Below, piece after piece: positions 20,665 to 30,044 of a stretch of DNA of 64,000 nt. This stretch comes from Ligula intestinalis (taxonomy: Eukaryota > Platyhelminthes > Cestoda > Diphyllobothriidea > Diphyllobothriidae). Position 1 is the stretch's first letter. Each line of letters opens with the position of its first letter. The stretch lies in NCBI GenBank assembly GCA_036362985.1, contig JAYGXS010000001.1, positions 11,868,615 through 11,932,614 of the forward strand, given 5' to 3'. The position numbers and the translations under genes were made by a program. The notes under the pieces are model-generated. The model was given only the letters and a program-made list of their open reading frames with translations. It searched no databases and was not told the origin of the DNA.

Positions 20665-20850
20665 AACCGGCAAAACAACGGACTCGTAACTCAGTTGTGG
20701 AAATCTTACACTCCATGGTCAAAGGGTCGCGGGTTGGAATCTCGGGTGCTCCACACTTGAGATTAGGTATAACGGGCTGATGACGGCTAATACGCCAGAA
20801 CTGGCCATTCTGGTCTCCCTAGTCTTTGTCAGTTCCACTTCATTCTTCGT
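20665..20850 (+). mobile_element. tRNA-derived SINE
   Basis: Begins CCGGCAAAACAACG, then a worn tRNA-like head with a B-box-like GGGTTGGAATCTC, followed by the family body (GGCTGATGACGGCTAATACGCCAG) and a pyrimidine-rich end (TGGTCTCCCTAGTCTTTGTC). The A box is poor. The shared lead CCGGCAAAACAACG also precedes the copy at 23476. Confidence 0.6.
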
Positions 20851-21234
20851 ACTTGGTAGGAGATAGCCACTAGATATGGAGCGGGTGGGCAGATCCAGGA
20901 ATGCAGTTATGGTAAACGGTGAAGCTATGACGCCGCTTCCGTAACCGACTGAATTGAATGCGTCATCCACTATACCATGCATCGGCACTGCATTGGTGGG
21001 CGAGCCGTTACGGTTAGCCTTTGTGAAGACTTATGTGTATAAAGGATGCCCGAATTCTCCGATTGGTGCTAAGAGCAGTGGATAAGGGGGGGGGTTGGTC
21101 AAGGCTAATTCCGGTCTCCGGTGCTTTTAGTATAGGTCTGCTTCTAAGTGGGTACGGCACTATCGTCGGCACAGTTTTATGCTATCAGTCACAGTAGGAG
21201 CCTCTTTGGTCTGTAGAAGGATTTTGCTTAAATT

Positions 21235-21515
21235 TGTACCCAGTTGTGGCTCAATGGTCAGAGCGCTAGTCTTCTTGTCAAAGGTCGTGGGTTCGAGAGC
21301 TTGGGTGGGGCACCACTTGCAGTTGCGTATGACTGGCCGATGACGGCCAATAAGCCAGAAATGGCCATGCCGGTCTGCCTTGTCTTTGCTAGCAATGCTG
21401 GCTGCCTAAACTAATAATCGCTGTGCGGGTGCTGGCGGGGTTAAAGGGCGAGCCGCTAGACGAAGCAGAACGAGTGAGTTCCGTTAGCGGTTAGTGAACG
21501 TCCATTAACGAGTTG
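21235..21515 (+). mobile_element. tRNA-derived SINE, longest copy
   Basis: Clear pol III boxes: A box GTGGCTCAATGGTCAGAGC (21246) and B box GGGTTCGAGAGC (about 21290). The body GACTGGCCGATGACGGCCAATAAGCCAG is an internal hairpin shared by all copies. It extends past GTCTTTGCTAGCAATG to the end block GAGTGAGTTCCGTTAGCGG at about 21473-21515. About 280 bp. Transcribed, if at all, by RNA polymerase III and mobilised by a LINE partner. Confidence 0.7.
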
Positions 21516-23129
21516 TTGAATTATTCATCATACGAACAGCACGCCAATTGAATAAAAACCCGGCCACGTGCTTCCTGATTTTGTGCTGCTGACGCCGATT
21601 ACTTTGAGTTAGAATATGCCAATTTTCGGAGCCTGACTGAAAAAGCCTGGCAGGATTCGCTCCCCAAGTTACCTCATTACGAAACAATTTAAAGTCTGAA
21701 TTTGTGCCATTAGGTCCAGATAAGTCTGGACGCTTCGTTGTGTGGGTCATGATACCAGTCGCGCCTTCTACGGTTTAGGTTATTTGGGTTGACCTGCACT
21801 CGGGGAGCTTAAATGGGAAGGTTGAGGCTAACCCCTCAGTCAGTCGGTGTGTTTTTTCTAATAAGGCTCGTGCAGAGCCTACCGTGGATCCTGTGTCTGA
21901 ATAAACAAGGGGCTTGTAAATTATCTTTGACAACAGTGTCGGGTGGGCTTTAGACCGCGTCACATATAACGAAGCAACTGAGACTGCCACAGCGGCCGCA
22001 TTAAGATGGCGCCTTTACTGTCTGGCCCTCGTTTCGAAGGAGGAGTGAGTCATATCGTCAGGTGGGGCACCGCGGCAAGTCTGTCGTGGTAGAATCGAGT
22101 GCGTCGCATTTATTATCAGTGAAAATTTGTGGAATTTCCTCGGGGTTGCTACCGCGTCGGTCTCGTTCCCCCCCCCACGCTCGCATGCATCAGTGGTCTA
22201 CCGGCCGACTACCGCTGAGGCGGGACATAGTGGCTGGTTTGGCCTGCGGCGCCTCTGCCTATCTTCTGCGCCGCCAGTAAAAATAGTAGACAGTATTCAC
22301 TCGGGTGTTCATTACAACTATTATTATTATGCCGCTGACGCGCTTTTTCTAATCAACCGGAAGCTGATTGGAAATGTACTTGAACATTTGGGGGCAGCGC
22401 TTCCAAATTAATAATTCATTTCTAGACATAGTAGTTCACAGGAAGAGTGGTAGGGAACTTGAGCGAACTGTGTAGAGACATTATGCTCTAATAGCTTACG
22501 ACACTTGCCCTACTGCACACAAACGCGATTGTACTGTAATGCTTTAGCGTTCTGTTTAAGCACAGTTCAGCCAGTCGGACAAAATAACCGCCGCGCTATG
22601 CTGTTTCCGAAGGTTATTTGCAGCCAATTGATACGCCGGAAGTTGTATCGTGAGATGTGAAGGCTATTAGAATTGAAACCCTAACGGCTGCGATCTTTTT
22701 GGCCCGGTTCCTTAAGAGTGGAGCGAAGTCTTGGGAAGGCCAGAGTAGCAAGGCTAGTATATTCTGTACAGAATGAATGAGAGAATTGGGAGTAGGAACT
22801 TGACTACTAGACGACTGCACAACCGCAAGCCAGCGGACGGCGTCTGAAGTCTGCTTGGCAGTCGTCACATGAGGTCCTGTGTGAGTCGGCCTGTGATTGG
22901 CTGGTACAGAGGCCGGAAGCAGCAAGCGTTTCGAAAGTGCACTTCAGCTTGAGCTAGTCACTGCAATTGTGTCGGGAATCGCTGCCAGAATCTCAGCGAC
23001 AGAAATTCGGAATAATCCATATGCCCAAACCAAAAATTCGCCTGCGGCTCGTGTATTCTAAAGACCCGCCGCCAATTAGTTGAATGTCTGACGTTTGCTG
23101 AATTGAATGCAATTACGGCAAAGTCAATC
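21516..23129. other. Intergenic sequence with one dispersed repeat; no gene
   Basis: Short frames only. It includes a member of the TATATTCTGTACA repeat family (22660-22790) and the associated GTGATTGGCTG block (22875-22970). A TTATTATTATTATTATG run lies at about 22321. CG-rich patches at 21990-22270 carry no recognisable protein. Confidence 0.45.
22660..22970 (+). repeat. LTR-like dispersed repeat (family R), copy 1
   Basis: Contains GCGATCTTTTTGGCCCGG, GGAAGGCCAGAGTAGCAAGG, AGTATATTCTGTACAGAA and then GTGATTGGCTG with an inverted CCAAT box. The same blocks in the same order recur near 44920, 61700 and, inverted, 47540-47830 and 63660-63850. It may be LTR or SINE sequence; no coding part is attached. 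Confidence 0.45.
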
Positions 23130-23245
23130 ATTCGTTGATGAACGTTCACCGGCCGCTAACGAAACTCACTTGTCCCGCTTTGTCTTGGGTCTAATTTCTC
23201 AGTCCCTGACAGCAGTTGTACAGCGGCTAGTACGCTTAGGCCAAT
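23130..23245 (-). mobile_element. SINE fragment (3' half)
   Basis: The minus strand carries the SINE end block (GTGAGTTTCGTTAGCGG) and the GGGACTGAGAAATTAGACCC region, matching 23345-23450 in reverse. It forms an inverted pair with the next SINE. Confidence 0.5.
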
Positions 23246-23249
23246 TGCA

Positions 23250-23455
23250 TTGTCAGCAAGGGGTATGACTGGCTGATGACGGCTGACAAGCCAGAAATAC
23301 CCCTTCCAGTCTCCCTTGTCTTTGCCAGCAATTTTATCTGCCTAAGGTTACTAGCGGCTATGGCTGCTGCCAGAAGTCGAGAAATGAGACCCAGGGTAGA
23401 GCGGGACAAATGAGTTTCGTTAGTGGTCGGTGAAGGTTCATCAATTAGTGTCAAT
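23250..23455 (+). mobile_element. SINE (body and 3' half)
   Basis: GACTGGCTGATGACGGCTGACAAGCCAG body, then CTCCCTTGTCTTTGCCAGC, GAGAAATGAGACCC and the end block ATGAGTTTCGTTAGTGG. The tRNA-like head is missing or unrecognisable. Confidence 0.6.
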
Positions 23456-23469
23456 ATCTCCCAACCTAA

Positions 23470-23625
23470 ACCGGCAAAACAACGAGCTTGCAGCTCAATG
23501 ATTAGAACGTTAAACTCTGATCGAAAACGTCGCGAGTTCGAGCCTCGGGTGGGCACCACTCGGGGCTGGTTATGACTGGCTGATGATGACTAATAAGCCA
23601 GAAACGGTTATTATAGTCAGGCTTC
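23470..23625 (+). mobile_element. tRNA-derived SINE
   Basis: Starts ACCGGCAAAACAACG; the head has CAGCTCAATGATTAGAAC (A-box-like) and GCGAGTTCGAGCCTC (a good B box), then GACTGGCTGATGATGACTAATAAGCCAG. It is truncated where the 1.06-kb repeat begins at about 23631. Confidence 0.65.
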
Positions 23626-23630
23626 AGGTA

Positions 23631-24690
23631 AACAAGTTGCGGATTAAAAAGGTGATACAATTAGTGGAATGTGCAGGAATGGCAACAGTATCATATGCTG
23701 AGGTGCTTAGATATAGCTAGCCCCATCATTGTGTCTTGCGACAGCGGTGTTAATAGGGGTTTTATGATTGGGTCATATCACAGAAAAGGAAAAATAAATT
23801 AAAAGTTGAGTGTATAAAAGCAGAAAATAATCGAAAATAATTATTGAAATGAACAAAAATGTACGCTCGATAATTAAAATGACAAATGCAACGAATAGGA
23901 AAGAAGCTCCGCACAAAATACCTGCAAATAGGGTACAAACCGATGGCGACTTTTGTTAGAAATGTGCAAGTTAAAATAAAACCGTGAAACGTAGGCTTTT
24001 CCCCATTTTTATGCATATGCACAGATGCTGCACTACGATAAGTCGACAAGCAACCATAGTTTGCTAAGAAAACTAGCTTGAATTAAAAAGTAAGCTAACT
24101 GAAACCATAACTAAGATCAAACAATAAACTAAAACTGATAAAATTTAGAGTAATCGCAAGAAACTAAAGCTTTTCGAGATTTTGAGTACAGTAATACGCA
24201 CAACTATTCCTACTTAATTACATATAGTAGGTGTATAAGTATATACAAATATCAAAGGACATCTGCTTTTGAAATTGTCATCGTGGGAATGAACAAAAAA
24301 TAGTGAATCAGGTGGAAATCACCCTAACTGCATCAAATCACACTCCCAATTAATAAAGAACAGTCTACGATCAAAATTGGAACAAAAAATATTAAAATTA
24401 AGATTAAGTATTGCTAGAAATACCAATTTTCTCAAGGAAACCAGAAATTAAGGATTTTTCTCCATTCTGACAGCACAGGTGCCAGCTGAGACTGCGAGGA
24501 GTTCGGTTCATCAGTGAGTTCCCCCAGTCTTCTCCGTGCTTTTGCTGGTATATACACGCTAGTTTTCATTCTGCCTTCCTTGACTTCCAAGGAAAAGGAT
24601 GCATGCAATTGAAGTAACTTCTTTGGAACAAATCCTTTCAGGCTCGGCCCAAAAATTGATATGAATAGTTTAAATGAAATCTGTCCGCAA
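23631..24690. repeat. Unidentified ~1.06-kb repeat, copy 1
   Basis: Collinear with 32504-33570 over the whole length in the same orientation. Shared landmarks: GTTGCGGATT near the start, GGCAACAGTATCATATGCTG, CCATCATTGTGTCTTGCGAC, AAAAATGTACGCTCG, GAAAGAAGCTCC, CTAGTTTTCTTAGCAAAC (inverse) and CCTGCTGAC at the end. AT-rich, no terminal inverted repeats found by eye, no long frame shared. It could be a non-autonomous element or segmental duplication. Confidence 0.75.
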
Positions 24691-25399
24691 TATTTCTGCC
24701 TGCTGACGTCACCGTTAGCGTCCCTGAAACGTTTTACAGGGTAGGTGAGCTTGAAAAGCACAGAAACTGTATCCAGACACCATAGGCCGATGGGCACACA
24801 TAACAAATGCACGTATGGTGGCATGCCTAGCGCAAGCTCACGCTACGTCAGGCATATGCATCTGATTTTTCCTCCGACGTGACTGCTGAGACAAGAAATT
24901 TATTCGTATGACCAGCGGTGCGATGGTGTGCAGCCGAAAAGAGATTTACATTTTTTCCACCGAGTGACCGCTCTCACGATCTGTGAGTTTTGACAGTTGT
25001 GAGTGGAGAGTGGTTGGAGGGTATGACTGTAAAGTTTGCCATTTTAAACACTTGTTATCTTCAATCGGTTAGTTTGTTTGGTTTTCTGAAGAAAACTGTA
25101 CATCACCACTAGATTTTCAGTATCTATTCTTATTATTAACTTACTGAAACGGTCATATTTCTAAAGAAAATTCCAAATTTCCCGTTATATCGAAAACCGT
25201 AATTAGTTCAGTATAGTTTAGTATATTAAGGGTAGTAGGCAATGCCTTTGAAGACTCTATTGAAAACAGTATGCATGAAATGTCCAACATAAAATATGTC
25301 TCTATAAACAGTGAGTAACATATATCCATGTACAAATTTTAACGTGTGCGTGTGAGCAGTCAGAATAGTCTCTTGTGTACACAATATATCCAACATAAA
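24691..25399. other. No gene; 3' flank of LINE-C
   Basis: AT-rich. Holds two related units, ATGTCCAACATAAAATATG (about 25278) and ATATCCAACATAAAATGTG (about 25385), a short imperfect duplication that may belong to the 3' UTR of the minus-strand LINE. Confidence 0.4.
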
Positions 25400-25444
25400 A
25401 TGTGTGACTGTAAAATAGTGAGAGGCATTAACAAATGTAAAGTT

Positions 25445-25738
25445 TTATCTATGGGTATTTCTGGGGCGTAAATTATTCCTGCTTCCTTGTAAATATGAAC
25501 GGTAAGTGTTAAGTAGATGTTCATCCAGTTTCTGTTTAAACGCATCTGTGGAGGTTGCCATTACGACCTCCTCGGGCAGTCCGTTCCAGACACCGATGAC
25601 TCGTTGTGAGAACGACTGCTTGCTGACCTCTAGATGGGATAGGGTTCCCCGCAGTTTGAGGGAATTCCCGCGGAGGTTGGTTGAAGTGGCGAAGGCGAAG
25701 AAGTCATCAAACTTCAGGGCACACTCCCGTTTCCTCAC
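25445..25738 (-). pseudogene. LINE-C ORF2 C-terminal domain
   Basis: 97 codons: LRGNSLKLRG, FSQRVIGVWNGLPEEVV and STDAFKQKLDEHL, the closing pattern of CR1/Jockey ORF2 (FS.RV...WN.LP..VV....F...LD). It overlaps the preceding RT frame by four bases in a different frame, so a frameshift separates them. Confidence 0.75.
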
Positions 25739-26603
25739 GAGGCGGTACGTCTGTATGAGGTCACCGCGGATTTGTCTATACTCAAGGGGGAAAACGTTAA
25801 GTGCTTCTTGTCTACATTCGTGAGATAAGACTTGAGGCCCTTCACAATTTCCGTTGCTCTTCGCTGAATTCTTTTCAGAATCTGGTTAGCTTTTTGCATC
25901 CATGGTCGCCACACCTGAACGTCATACTCCAAATGTGAGCGAATAAATGTTCCATCGATTTTGCCGAATAGTTTTTTGTCTATGTCAACAAAAGTTCGCT
26001 TGATGGCAAACAGGACACTGTTCGCCCTCTTGGCAGCCCTAGCTAACTGTAAAGATGGCTTTAGGGATCGCACAATAGGCATGCCCAGCTCTTTTTGTTC
26101 ATTGAAGTTCGACAGGCACCTTCCGTCGAGTACATAGTTGTGTGAGTCATCCGTCGTGCTCACTTTCTTCGTCTTGAGCTGACATGTGACACACTTCTCA
26201 ATGTCAAACCACATTAACCATTTTTTGGACCATTCACCTAGGCGGTCAAGTCCTTCTTGCAGAGTTTGTTTATCATAAGCGTCTCTGATGGGTTGCCATA
26301 TCTTAATATCATCTGCAAACAAGACTTCATTACTGACTGTAGAGTCGTTGAGGTAGATAAGAAACAATAGTGGCCCAAGAACGGAGCCCTGAGGCACTCC
26401 ACTCGCTACTGGCACTGAAGAGGATTTCGCGTTTCCAAAGCACACGGACTGCGATCGGCCTATGAAAAAATCTCCTACCCAATTTAGTAAATTGCCCCTT
26501 ATCCCGGATTCGCCTACCTTGTAGAGTAGTCGTTGGTGAGGGACACTATCGAAGGCTTTTTAAAGTCTATGTAAACAACATCTACGGGGGTATTTTCTTC
26601 TAA
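25735..26603 (-). pseudogene. LINE-C reverse transcriptase palm and thumb
   Basis: Motif A (YIDFKKAFDS-like, about 26545) is shifted by one base in an A run. The open frame 25735-26445 then carries motif B SGVPQGSVLGPLLFLIYLND (residues 15-34), catalytic FADD at 43-46, thumb residues and SHLEYDVQVWRPW...LKRIQRRATEIVKG. The metal-binding Asp pair is intact. The ATG at 26445 is internal to the protein. It would act on element RNA in the nucleus; here it is inactive because of frameshifts. Confidence 0.85.
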
Positions 26604-26987
26604 TTACTTGGACCACTGTTCCGTAGAATAAAGCATATTGGTCAGGCAGGAGTGGTTTCCTCGAAACCCGTGTTGGGCACCATCAAAGAAGTCTTTTTCT
26701 TCGAGGAACTTCATAATGGCCTTTTTGATGATCCTTTCCATAACGTTACAAAAGATGCAAGTTAGGCTCACTGGTCGATAGTTGTTCGCGCTGGTTCTGG
26801 ATCCACCCTTGTAAATAGGGTATATGTTCGCAACTTTCCAAAGGGATGGGAGGAGGCCTCGATCAAAGGAAAACTGAAAAAATGTGCGTAAGCGGTCTGG
26901 AAAGTTCCAAAGCCAGCTCTTGCAGTACCTTTGCTGGTATTTTGTCTGGACTCGGAGACTTAGCTTCATTAAGTGCAAGAAGTTCAT
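26604..26987 (-). pseudogene. LINE-C RT fingers region
   Basis: 127 codons with LPSLWKVANIYPIYKGGSR, SANNYRPVSLTCIFCNVMER and FFDGAQHGFRGNHSCLTN, the ordered RT blocks 1-2 of CR1/Jockey LINEs. It ends at an in-frame TAA just before motif A. Confidence 0.85.
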
Positions 26988-27285
26988 TCCTTACATCTTC
27001 TTCTGTGAAACGGAGGTCCTCCATGATTCTGCCATTACTCTCTGCATGAAAGTCGGTCGCATTAAAATGCAGTTCCTCAGTGAAAACAGATGCAAAAAAC
27101 TTGCTAAGGTGTTCTACCTTTTCGAGATTGTCTATAATTTCCTCATTATTTTCACCATTTAGTAATGCAACTGTGTTTGTTTTTTAGCCTGCCGTTGATG
27201 TAACTGTAGAGCACCTTTGGCTTCGTTACGGCCCGCTCGATTATTTTGCGCTTCGTAGTCTTTCCGTGCTTTTTGAATGTTTGAT

Positions 27286-27630
27286 CTAACCTCGTTCCGC
27301 TTTTGGCGGAATTCTTCGTAGTGTGAAGGCTGGCGTGTTGATGCGTACCTTCTCCAGAGTTTGTTCTTGCGGTTTATTTGGCTCTTCAGATCTCGCCTTA
27401 ACCAAGGGGGCCTGCTCGCCTTTTTTACGTTTTTTCAGCGGACAGTTTCGATGCATAACTTCGCTTATAAGATCCCTGACAGTGTTCCAGTCGGCATCCG
27501 GACAACCGGTTAGAAGGTCATACCAATTTATTGCTGCTAGTTCATTTCTCATTCCGTGTAATTTCCGCGCCAGTAGTCTAACCGAACCTCTGTATTTCTC
27601 GGTTGATTGGTGTATGAAGCATATTCCCAC
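27286..27630 (-). pseudogene. LINE-C linker between endonuclease and RT
   Basis: 114 codons, basic, with NWYDLLTGCPDADWNTVRDL and CPLKKRKKG, consistent with the variable linker of CR1 ORF2. No domain call. Confidence 0.55.
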
Positions 27631-27649
27631 AGGATAATGACATGATCAC

Positions 27650-28300
27650 TCTTTCCAAGAGGCGCGATTGGCCTAATTTAGCTTGTATCAATCGGGTCTT
27701 TCGATAATACGAGGTCCAAACAGTTCGCTGTTTGTGCTTCTTTTATTCTCGTTGAGAATCCAACATTCTTCACGAGAGAGAGGTCCCCCGTCAGCTTTAA
27801 GAATCGGAAAATAAATACTCATGAGAACCCTTAATTGATAGCTCATCCCAGTTCATCAGTGGGGCGTGAAAATCTCCAGTAATCAGCGCATTTTCATTAT
27901 GAGCTAGTTCACGCACTAGTCCAAACAATGTCTCGCCACCATCTGGAGATTGATTTGGTGGTCTATAGACAGTCATGAAATGTAAAGTGGGTGCACCACG
28001 CGTTTACAGTTTAAGCCATAGCGCTTCACAATCATGAGAGGAACCAATTTTGCGTTCTGACGCAATGATGCCCTTCTTGACAAGCACTGTTATTCCTCCT
28101 CCCCTCCTATGTATTCGGTCCCAACGAAAAGCTTGGTACTCTCCGGGTACAATTTTGGCATCCATTATGTCGGCCTGTAGCCAGGTCTCTGTAATAGATA
28201 TGAAATCCGGCTGCAGTTCAGCTATACAAAATTTGAGCTCGTCCATCTTCTGAAGCAAACTCTGTGCGTTCGTATAAAGAAAGCGCGGTTTCGCCGGCAT
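27650..28300 (-). pseudogene. LINE-C endonuclease domain
   Basis: The 98-codon frame 28004-28300 starts near the native ORF2 N-terminus: FLYTNAQSLLQKMDEL, FISITETWLQ (catalytic Glu) and RRGGGITVLV. After a frame change, ITGDFHAPLMNWDE is visible at about 27880, where GDFN is usual (N to H). The terminal SDH block is not clear. Confidence 0.75.
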
Positions 28301-28358
28301 AGAGTTCTGAGCGATTTGTGGGTCGAGGGAGCCGGAAGGTCTCTGCGAATTAGCTACT

Positions 28359-28922
28359 TTATTGCCTGAGTTTTGGTCTGATTTTGTCTGTAAAACTCAG
28401 CGTTATCGGCTGTCTCCAGAGGCGGGGATGATTTTCCCGTTCATTATTCGCAGGTTCCTCTCGCCCGCATTGGATCTCCTGTGGAGTTCGGTTTTCAGTG
28501 CACTCCACTTCTCCCTCTCGACCAGCGAGTACTCCCGCTGAAAAAAAACCCATTTTGTACTTGTTCTGAAGTTGCGATTTCTTGTTCAACAGTAGCTTCG
28601 CTTGTTCTTCGTGCCTNNNNNNNNNNATTGGTCTGGGTTGACCCGAGTCCGTATATGGACCCTTCTTCATGCCCATCCTGAATGCTTTTAGGACGGGGAC
28701 CACCATTTCTTCATTTTCATGTAGGAGAAGTTTAATTTATCCACGGAATAAATCCATATCCTGGTCAATTCTATTCTGTGGGGTCTCCGAAGAAGATATA
28801 GGCATGCCTTGTATGACGATGCACTGGCTGCGAGTGAATAACGGGCTATGAGGTTTATTAGTGGACCCTAACGACGTGTGGGTATCCTCGACTTGGGCTG
28901 TGAGATCCCTGAGCTCCGGCAT
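28359..28922 (-). pseudogene. LINE-C ORF1 C-terminal part
   Basis: Two overlapping frames (28737-28922 and 28359-28706) with a coiled-coil-like start (LRDLTAQVEDTHTSL), a CIVIQGMPISSSETPQNRID segment, then VVPVLKAFRMG and SGQPRP. This resembles CR1-type ORF1 RNA-binding proteins (VI.GVPES...R...D...V). The 10-base N run lies in the middle of the second frame. Confidence 0.5.
28617..28626. other. Assembly gap (10 N)
   Basis: Run of ten N within LINE-C ORF1. Confidence 1.
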
Positions 28923-28946
28923 TTGATAATTGGGAGGACCCGACAG

Positions 28947-29714
28947 CTAATCCTTTGTGCTAAGGCCACCTTTTTGTGTGGTAGTCAGTGGCGTCTTGGG
29001 CTTTTTGGGAGACGCAAGCAGACTAATTTTGAGTGGTATCTTTGACGCCGCCTGCTTGGTTTTCGGGACTGTGTTAAGCACGACACCCCTTGAGTAAGCA
29101 AAATGTTCAGTCCGTTCATCGTGGTCTGCTAGTCTAGTGGCGACACCGTCTGCCTGCTGGCCCAACGTACAGGGTTCGACTTCCGGGTCTTCTACATTTT
29201 CGTGAATTTCCGACTCTTCGACTAAGTCGAGTTCTTCTACTGGTTCTGCTGTAGTTTGCTTATGAAGTATGGAAACCTCCTGTGTTTTCTTCGTCTTGGC
29301 CTTTTCTCGGCTTTCAGTCGTCTCCGACATCGAACCATGCGTAAAAATATGCAAAAGTGACTTCAGTTCCACTAATTCCGTTTTAAGGCATACCATATCC
29401 TTCTGCATGACGGAAAATGCTTTGGAAAGTTCCATGTCTGATATGCCATCTCGGTCTTCGCACTTTGTGTCTATTGAGCTCCGAGGACTTCTAGGCCTTT
29501 TAGCAGGGCACAGTTTCATTGCCGCAACCCTGTGGTTTCTACCCTCGAAATTGCGATTTGGGCTTCTATCCTGAATTAAATCAGTGGAAACCGTGCGCTC
29601 TCGTGGTCTTATGGTAACGACCGATGCCCACGAACCACGGGTTTTGTGTTCAAATCCCACTCGCGGCAGACTTTTTACACGTTGCGTTGTACGTTTAATT
29701 TTACTTCCCATCAT
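28947..29714 (-). pseudogene. LINE-C ORF1 N-terminal part
   Basis: 255-codon frame, basic N-terminus, a heptad-like stretch MELSKAFSVMQKDMVCLK at about residues 94-111 that predicts a coiled coil, then an acidic middle (VEELDLVEESEIHENVEDPE) and a basic Lys/Pro end. No zinc knuckle. ORF1 of CR1 LINEs would bind element RNA as a multimer. About 25 of the first 40 residues are encoded opposite a tRNA-like sequence (29594-29668), so the true start may be further in, and the family assignment rests mostly on position. Confidence 0.5.
29594..29668 (+). other. tRNA-like sequence
   Basis: CGTGGTCTTATGGTAACGAC matches a pol III A box and D arm (GGTC/GACC), and GTGTTCAAATCCCAC matches a B box and T arm, 30-odd bases apart as in a tRNA. 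The acceptor and anticodon stems are poor, so a SINE head or pseudo-tRNA is more likely than a gene. Confidence 0.4.
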
Positions 29715-30044
29715 AGATCGAAGTAAAGTTAAGCGATATTAAAGGTCTATGCAACATGTATAAAGCGGTTAACTGTATAGAAAGGATATTGGAACGACTC
29801 AGCCGTTTGTAGATAGCTGGAATCCCTGAGAATTGTGGACGGAGGGCGGTCACGGAGATGTTGATCGTTTTGACTAGTGCCTGCTATGGCTTCTGAGCCT
29901 GAGGATGTTGTGAAAACGAATCCAATAGCTAATAACGAGTGTCTGCCAATGTGCTAGCTGGTCCGAAATCCCGAAAATAGTATTTTCCACGGAAGACGAG
30001 AAATTTTAACCACAATTGGCCTGCGTAAGGGCGTTAAATATACA

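Larger units (their letters stand above)
25400..29720 (-). mobile_element. CR1/Jockey-like LINE (family C), near full length
   Basis: Longest LINE here, on the minus strand: ORF1 (about 29714 down to 28360), endonuclease (28300 to about 27650), linker (27630-27286), RT (about 26987-25900) and C-terminal domain (to 25445). Several frameshifts and a 10-base assembly gap (28617-28626) interrupt it. Both ORFs in the right order and spacing mean little or no 5' truncation. Confidence 0.8.

Noticed and set aside
29880..29935. CTGAGGATGTTGTGAAAAC as a hammerhead motif
   Set aside because: Boxes are too close for stem II and no paired arms were found.
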